Positions 58,954-64,000 of a stretch of 64,000 bases of DNA are shown here, piece by piece; the stretch's first letter is position 1, and each line of letters starts with the position of its first letter. The notes beneath the pieces were generated by a model. It was given only the letters and a program-made list of their open reading frames with translations. It had not been told where the DNA came from and did no database searches. The translations under genes were made by a program, and so were the position numbers. Where the stretch lies: positions 25,106,745-25,170,744 of the forward strand of contig CM075102.1 in assembly GCA_037576195.1 (NCBI GenBank), written 5' to 3'. The stretch comes from Phytoseiulus persimilis (Eukaryota > Arthropoda > Arachnida > Mesostigmata > Phytoseiidae).

Positions 58954-59049
58954 ATGAATCGGTTGTTCATCGACCATTCCTCGAGATTGATTATGAACTA
59001 TTCCTCGCAATGAATTGCCAACCATTCGTCGAAATTTCTCGTCAACCAT
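58954..59049 (-). repeat. 24-bp minisatellite, four copies, in frame
   Basis: Four exact-length 24-bp units on the minus strand, each starting ATGGTT, ATAGTT or ATGGTC. In the minus frame they give eight-residue repeats MVDEKFRR, MVGNSLRG, IVHNQSRG and MVDEQPIH. Length is conserved while sequence has diverged, as in a coding repeat. The surrounding 96-codon frame (58774-59064) matches nothing known. Confidence 0.8.
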
Positions 59050-59177
59050 ACCGCCACCATGCACATTTGGTCATGTGTGAGAAACCCTTCACGCAGGAGG
59101 GAATGATCCTAACTAATTACTTGAACCGGGTTCCGCTTTGATGTGCCTCTCGAAATCTGCTCGAAGGAACATTTCGG

Positions 59178-59571
59178 CTAGGGATGCACGCCCTCCCACT
59201 CAATGCACTCCCGGCACTCTGAACGGACAGATCCCATCCAGTATTGCTCGGCTATCACGCGAATGTCGTCAAATACGTCTGGACAGAGCAGATACTCATA
59301 AGATTCCGTCTTCATCAACACATCGTTGAAACCTTCAGCTGAGAGCCTGGTGGAATCGGAACCTACCACATATCCTACCAAGTTCGGGGAGGCAATGAAG
59401 AAAATCTCTGATTCCAATGTGTGTTGAGCGATCACTGGGAACTGAATCGCTATACATACTTAGTGCCCGACGCTTGAGTTCACGCTCCGGAGTATCAATG
59501 AAATCAAGAGCGCGAGGAAAGAGAATACACGTGGCAGTGAATTTCACCCCGGCCTTGATTTGTCTGAGCAA
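59178..59571 (-). pseudogene. Coding-like segment in two overlapping minus frames, unknown
   Basis: Minus frame 59335-59571 (78 codons) contains KFTATCILFPRALDFIDTPE. Minus frame 59178-59435 (85 codons) contains FFIASPNLVGYVVGSDSTRL and ends RECIEWEGVHP and a TAG. Both have balanced, protein-like composition, unlike most frames here, and they could be one protein broken by a frameshift near 59340-59430. No family is recognised. The plus strand has only a short frame here (59138-59329), which favours the minus strand. Confidence 0.25.
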
Positions 59572-59713
59572 CGCTGCGGTTTGGGCTTGAATCTACGAGG
59601 CGCCGCCCCGAAAACCATGCGGCGGCGGCGCGCTGCAATGAGTTCGCAGCTCCTGGCGACGCGCTGTCAGACTCGACGCGCGGAAGCACCGGCGAGTCCG
59701 TGACGCGGTGCAC

Positions 59714-61870
59714 AACCCTAACCAGAACTGTCCAACGGTCTCAGTAGGCACTCGATGGATTCAGAGGCAATCCATTCGAACCATTCGATAGTGGACCGGG
59801 CCTCGATTGTCTCGATCCGCAGAGGACCGGGAAGCATAAGGTGATTGGCACCGTTGCATGGGGGAGATAGTAATGTTAGAGAGGAGACATCGTGTCGGAG
59901 GAATAGACGATGAAACTCAACGCGAGAAAGATGATTGAGTGATCCTCATCGAGGAGATTTTTTGTTTCAGATTCTCTCCCTGCCGCTTGAGCACTCAGCA
60001 CGAGGATGGCTTCCTGGATCCCCGTTCTCATCGGGCGTGCGCCGGATGAGCGGACCGCATCAGACCACTTGGAATAGGTCGAAACGAGTCCTCGCGTCAC
60101 AAGCATCTTAGATGCACTTCAAGTTCAGTATGGCTTGACACTGAACTTGTCTTTGCATCAGTTCACAAACGGAGCCATTCATAAGAATGAGCTCGAAGAC
60201 GAGGAGAGGGAGACGATTATCGAGATCCACATGGGTTGATGACTCGAAGAAGTTCATTCGCCATGTCGAGTCTCATTTTTCTCCTAGATCATAGCCAATC
60301 TTCTTCGTGTGGGGTCCCTCCTAGCATTGAAAAGGATGTCGCGTTCCTCCCTCCGAGAGCTCGTCGACATCGGAGTTAGATCGAGAGTTTCCGACAAACC
60401 GAAGGAAAACACAATGGGACATACTCATAAAACGTTTCACCCTCGAAACGGGAAGAAGGCCACAAGCAGTTTTCGCCCGCCAGCCGAGTCCCTTCATTGG
60501 AAGACGAGGGAACGCGAAGGCTTAATATCAACTGATCCCTTCTCCTCCCCCTCTCTTCCTCTTCCTGGAGAAGCTTGCCGCGAAGAAAAGAAAGCAACCG
60601 AGAGGCAGGCAAGCGTTCGAACGCCGGAGCCGTCAAAATAACATGAGGGTAGTTGAAGAGCACGCGGGGACGGATTCGAACAGAAACTCAGGATCACCGA
60701 GGAGGGCCCACACTCTCTTTCTCCCTCCTCGATGGCTCGATTGCATTTTGAATCACAACCCATTTCCCATCCCGCTGCCGAAATTGCGTCCGATCCACTC
60801 CGAGTCGAGAGCGACTTCTGTGGGTCAAACCCCAAGCGTGGTGAGTAATATGGGCGCAACGTTTGTGGAACGCCGATGCGAGCCTGTGACGGAGATGGCG
60901 GAGTTCAGGAGAAGGGAATTCCGCTAAAATCAGCTTGTCGAAACGCAGAAGCGAATCAGCACGTATCGCCAGGTCGACGTTCATTCTCAGGTCCACGTTC
61001 GAGTAGTGACATCAAGATCAGCCATGACGATGATATTGAAACGAGTCGAGCCGGTTGTGATTTAGACAGTGGGAATCGCTTCCTGTCATTCAACGTATGC
61101 GGAGGGAGGATAAGGGAGGGGGAGGGGACTTACAAGCGGGAGAGGACACAGAAACTAAAGGGAATATCGGGGAGGGCGGACTAAGGTTGTATTCACAAAA
61201 AACCAATTAGACAGTCGGAGAGCCAGAGCAAAGCGCAAAGAGACTGAAAGAGACAAGCACTCCGGGGTCAACTTGCACTTGCAAATAAACCTAATTGCTT
61301 GATCGTTTAATCGCTGAGACAGGACATTGACTCGCAGGACAGACGCACTGATCGGCAGCCAGACAGCTCGCCAGACAGTCCGGCCGAGAGCCGAACACGT
61401 ATTGTCAGGTATCAGGGCACAGGAACAACTTCTTCGATTGTTCGGTGGAATCCTCGCAGGGGCCCTATGAAAGATTCAGACAGCAGAGTGAAACGTGGCT
61501 GCTCAGGGGATTCTGAACAGGGTTGAGGTTTCTCCCGGAGACGAGAGAAGCACAAGGAATGAGGACTTCCGTCGCGAGAAGTTGCCAGGAGAATTTCTCC
61601 TGGGGTCTCGACGAAAAATGCTAAGCGAAACTCCTTCGACCCAGGGTCGACCCTCCGTCGGTCGTTTGTCCTGTCTGTGTTCCCGTCTGTAGATTCGTTC
61701 CTTGGTGCGAGCCTCCGTTCAGCCGAAGCGTGGGTGTGTTGAGGGGCTTCGGGAGTCGGGTGCCGGAGAATAATTAGTTGAATTTTTATCTTTTGCTCAC
61801 TTTTTCTTCCCGCTTCCTCCAGTGCCCCGTCAACTTCTTTTTACTTTTAATGGGGTTTTAAACGCTTCAT
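59714..61870. other. Unassigned stretch, possibly regulatory near its right end
   Basis: No recognised gene. 61240-61320 has AT-rich cores (GCAAATAAACCTAATTGC, CGTTTAAT) in otherwise GC-rich DNA, and 61588-61605 is a perfect 18-base palindrome CAGGAGAATTTCTCCTG with one more pair. 61780-61820 carries a plus-strand pyrimidine tract ending CTTCCTCCAG, splice-acceptor-like. Confidence 0.4.
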
Positions 61871-62250
61871 TTAGCTCGCGGGACTTTTCCAGCTCTCTCT
61901 TCTTCTCTTCGCGTTTGGAAACAGCTTTCCTCTCGATACGGCCTTACTCCTTTGGTTCTTCTGCTCCCACACCCCGTCCCACTTTGCATGTTCCTGGTTC
62001 TCCTCGTCAAGCACTTCGTTCCGCGCTCTCGATTCGTCTTGTCTTCCCTGGCCCCCAACCGGGTCCTCCTCTATGAGCTTGTCCAGCTCCTCCTTTGACT
62101 CGTTTTGTTCCTTCTCCGGTATTTCTGATCCATTCATTTCGATGTTCGTTTCTCGACTGACTCGCTCGTTCAGTTCATCCTCGACTCGAACAATTTTCGG
62201 CGGTCTCGTTCCGTTTTCTCGAGAGACAATTATTCCTCGAGACTACAGAT
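61871..62250 (-). CDS. Coding-like acidic/basic segment on the minus strand, unknown
   Basis: The minus frame is open from about 62254 (just after an in-frame TAG) to a stop at 61871. It reads RGIIVSRENGTRPPKIVRVE, then a Glu/Lys/Asp-rich stretch (IPEKEQNESKEELDKLIEED), then a basic end with KRRRESWKSPAS. The same frame is open again before the TAG. Strong charge bias and absence of low-complexity runs are protein-like, yet the region before it is not pyrimidine-rich, so a splice acceptor is not evident. It could be an exon, a broken gene or a complement artefact of the pyrimidine-rich plus strand. No family recognised. Confidence 0.25.
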
Positions 62251-62254
62251 CTCT

Positions 62255-64000
62255 TTCACGTAACATTGCCGCGACTTGCGCACACTCTCCGGAATCACAA
62301 GATCACGAGCGTTTCCTTCCATCTGGATCCCGTCTCCGACAGGAGAAGCGCCCAACCGCCGCACCGGAACAGCGACAACTCTCCCTATCTCGTGGCGAAA
62401 ATGACTCGGGGAAGTTTTCGCGGGTCGGGGCTGGCGGGGGGAGCTTCGGAGGATCGAGGATGACGACGAAGTTTCTTTGATTCACTCCGGAGTTCCACGA
62501 GTGGGTTTCGTCCTTGATATTTGGCTCTCAAGATGGAGTCGCTCTTCTTTAATGAGAAATTCAGCCTGATGCATTATTGAACGGGCCCTCGAGCGAGCTA
62601 TCGTGCGCGTTCCGAAGCCACGGAACCGTTGGGACGGCTGTCTCCGGTGAGAACGATCCAAAACACGAAGAAACTCTCACGGCTTTAGAATTCCCGCCTG
62701 GTACCACATCAGACCGCTCGCTGCCAGCGACTATCGCATGGTTCCCTTGGGCCGGCACGAAGTTTGTTTGAATCGATAGTATAATTGGTACACAACCAAC
62801 TTTCAAGATGTCGCTCGGCTGCTGGTGCTCTTATTGTCGTTCCCAAAAGGAAAGTAGGCTCGTCGTATCGCTGGCTGGCTTACTCGTTCGTTGGCTCAGT
62901 CGTTACTCCCCAGCTCGTTCGACTGCCTGCCCCGAACGGACTTAATGAGGAGCCACAAAGCGTTCCAGTTTTCCGAAAGCCAAAGAGCTAATTTTGGGCT
63001 TGCTCTCGGCTTGAAACGTCTGCCCCCCAATTTGTGCAGCATGTCCTTTTCCTTCTTCGAGTCATTAGTTTTCTCCATTCATGATCGACGAAGGCGACTC
63101 CGGTTGAGCAGCGACTCCGAGAGTTGAGTCGAGGAGGTGGTTTCCATTTTCTCGTCGCGGAGAAACCTCGGAGAACGAAATGAGCTGATTCTCGGCTCGA
63201 AGATCCCATTCCTCGTTTGGCCCCGTCGGCCTCTCGATGTTTCCGCTTATAGCTGTCACACAGAACTCATGAGTGGACGACGCAGATTCGGCACGATAGG
63301 GCGGTTCCGGATCCGATCGCTTCTCCGTGGATCGGGGGAACAGTGGCATGGGATTACAATTTGCTTGGCTGAGGTCAGGAGCACCCAACCTGATGCCAAT
63401 CGTCAGAACTGGATCGTGGACATCGACTCCGTGGTGTAAGCTCCGACCTCACTCGAACGCTGTTCCCAAGATGCTAGCTGTGCCACTGTCGGAGTTTCGC
63501 GTCCTTACTCCTTGAGAGGAACTCGGGAGAAGAACGACGATGCGGCGGCGGAGAGGGAGCACGCGAGGTAAACGACCCTCACGTTCGGCTCTGTAGGGGA
63601 GCACCACACGATGCCTCCTCATCCCCTTCCCTTGTCCGCCTCCCTGCTCGCGTTAGATCCGAAATAGGGTTAGAATGCAAATCGGAAAGCAATCAAGAGG
63701 GAACTCGGAACGGAACAGCTGTTGGAAAAGACGAAACTTAAACAGAGCCACTCGTGGCGCGCCCAGCGAACGAATCTGACGCCACACATAATGCTCGATG
63801 CCGCCTCTCGAATCCAGAGCAAACAAACCTTTTACCCAAGACCTGCTTAGACCAACCCGAGTCGAGCGGAGACTGCGGCACCCGTTCGTCTTACACTTCC
63901 GCTGCCTGCTGCGCAAACTCCCCTCGATGAGGAACAGGCGGAATAACTGAAGAAATCGTATGGGGGAAATAGCACCGCATCGAACCCGTGCTGCCAAAGC
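62255..64000. other. Unassigned right end of the window
   Basis: No recognised gene. Minus 63065-63388 is open for 107 codons and reads as polar, disordered sequence (SDPEPPYRAESASSTHEFC). Minus 63653-63997 is open to near the window edge. Plus 62577-62771 is also open. None has a domain. Confidence 0.4.
63065..63388 (-). CDS. Polar 107-codon minus frame, doubtful
   Basis: ATG at 63388, stop at 63065-63067. Rich in Ser, Pro, Glu and Asn, with no hydrophobic core, domain or signal peptide. Composition is more protein-like than most frames here and would suit a disordered region of a larger protein, but no splice boundary is clear and a plus frame (63137-63439) overlaps. Confidence 0.15.
   Translation of the reverse strand: MGAPDLSQANCNPMPLFPRSTEKRSDPEPPYRAESASSTHEFCVTAISGNIERPTGPNEEWDLRAENQLISFSEVSPRRENGNHLLDSTLGVAAQPESPSSIMNGEN

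Noticed and set aside
60660-60700. GTTCGAATCC on the minus strand as a tRNA B box
   Set aside because: Neither a T-stem nor an A box accompanies it.
63970-64000. TCGAACCCGTGC at the window edge as a tRNA 3' half on the minus strand
   Set aside because: The B box is imperfect after GGTTCGAT, and the rest is either outside the window or does not fold.
1-64000. Conserved microRNAs, snRNAs, rRNA and CRISPR arrays
   Set aside because: Mature sequences of common arthropod microRNAs (let-7, bantam, miR-1, miR-8, miR-124, miR-276 and others), U-snRNA and rRNA signatures were looked for by eye and not seen. No spaced direct-repeat array exists.

Overview
The window reads as nuclear DNA of an arthropod, most likely an insect. 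Reasons: a mariner of the irritans type, an R1-clade non-LTR retrotransposon, a Gypsy-type gag-pol remnant, a hAT miniature element and a tRNA-derived SINE lie in DNA with roughly balanced base composition and no CpG depletion. No prokaryotic-style gene packing, operons, rRNA or CRISPR array is visible. I cannot name the species.

Layout. 1-1234 is unassigned. 1235-2896 is a complete but dead mariner with 30-bp terminal inverted repeats, TA target duplications and an unusual 45-bp tandem array after the transposase. 3104-6771 is a 5'-truncated R1-like retrotransposon (gag, endonuclease, reverse transcriptase, poly-A tail) framed by a 10-bp target-site duplication; it is full of stops and frameshifts. 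A possible LINE 3' fragment lies at 9380-9546. A minus-strand Gypsy fragment (capsid, zinc knuckle, reverse transcriptase) occupies about 12780-13880. A 473-bp hAT miniature element with an 8-bp target duplication lies at 17792-18264. A ~702-bp element with CAGGGT inverted termini lies at 34133-34834, and a single CAGGGTGTTCC terminus at 48940. A SINE head lies near 58090-58275 and a 24-bp in-frame minisatellite at 58954-59049.

The remaining ~50 kb looks like intergenic or intronic DNA. I found no host gene that can be named with confidence. The best exon candidate is minus-strand 52780-52888, which has a strong 3' splice site and a 36-codon glycine-rich end. Weaker coding-like segments are listed with low confidence at 25333-25479, 32329-32448, 37309-37485, 52211-52546, 54541-55122, 59178-59571, 61871-62250 and 63065-63388. 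Many open frames of 60-230 codons are expected by chance at this composition.

The genes do not form a pathway. The window is best read as a mobile-element graveyard within or between host genes, and I see no convincing undescribed system.
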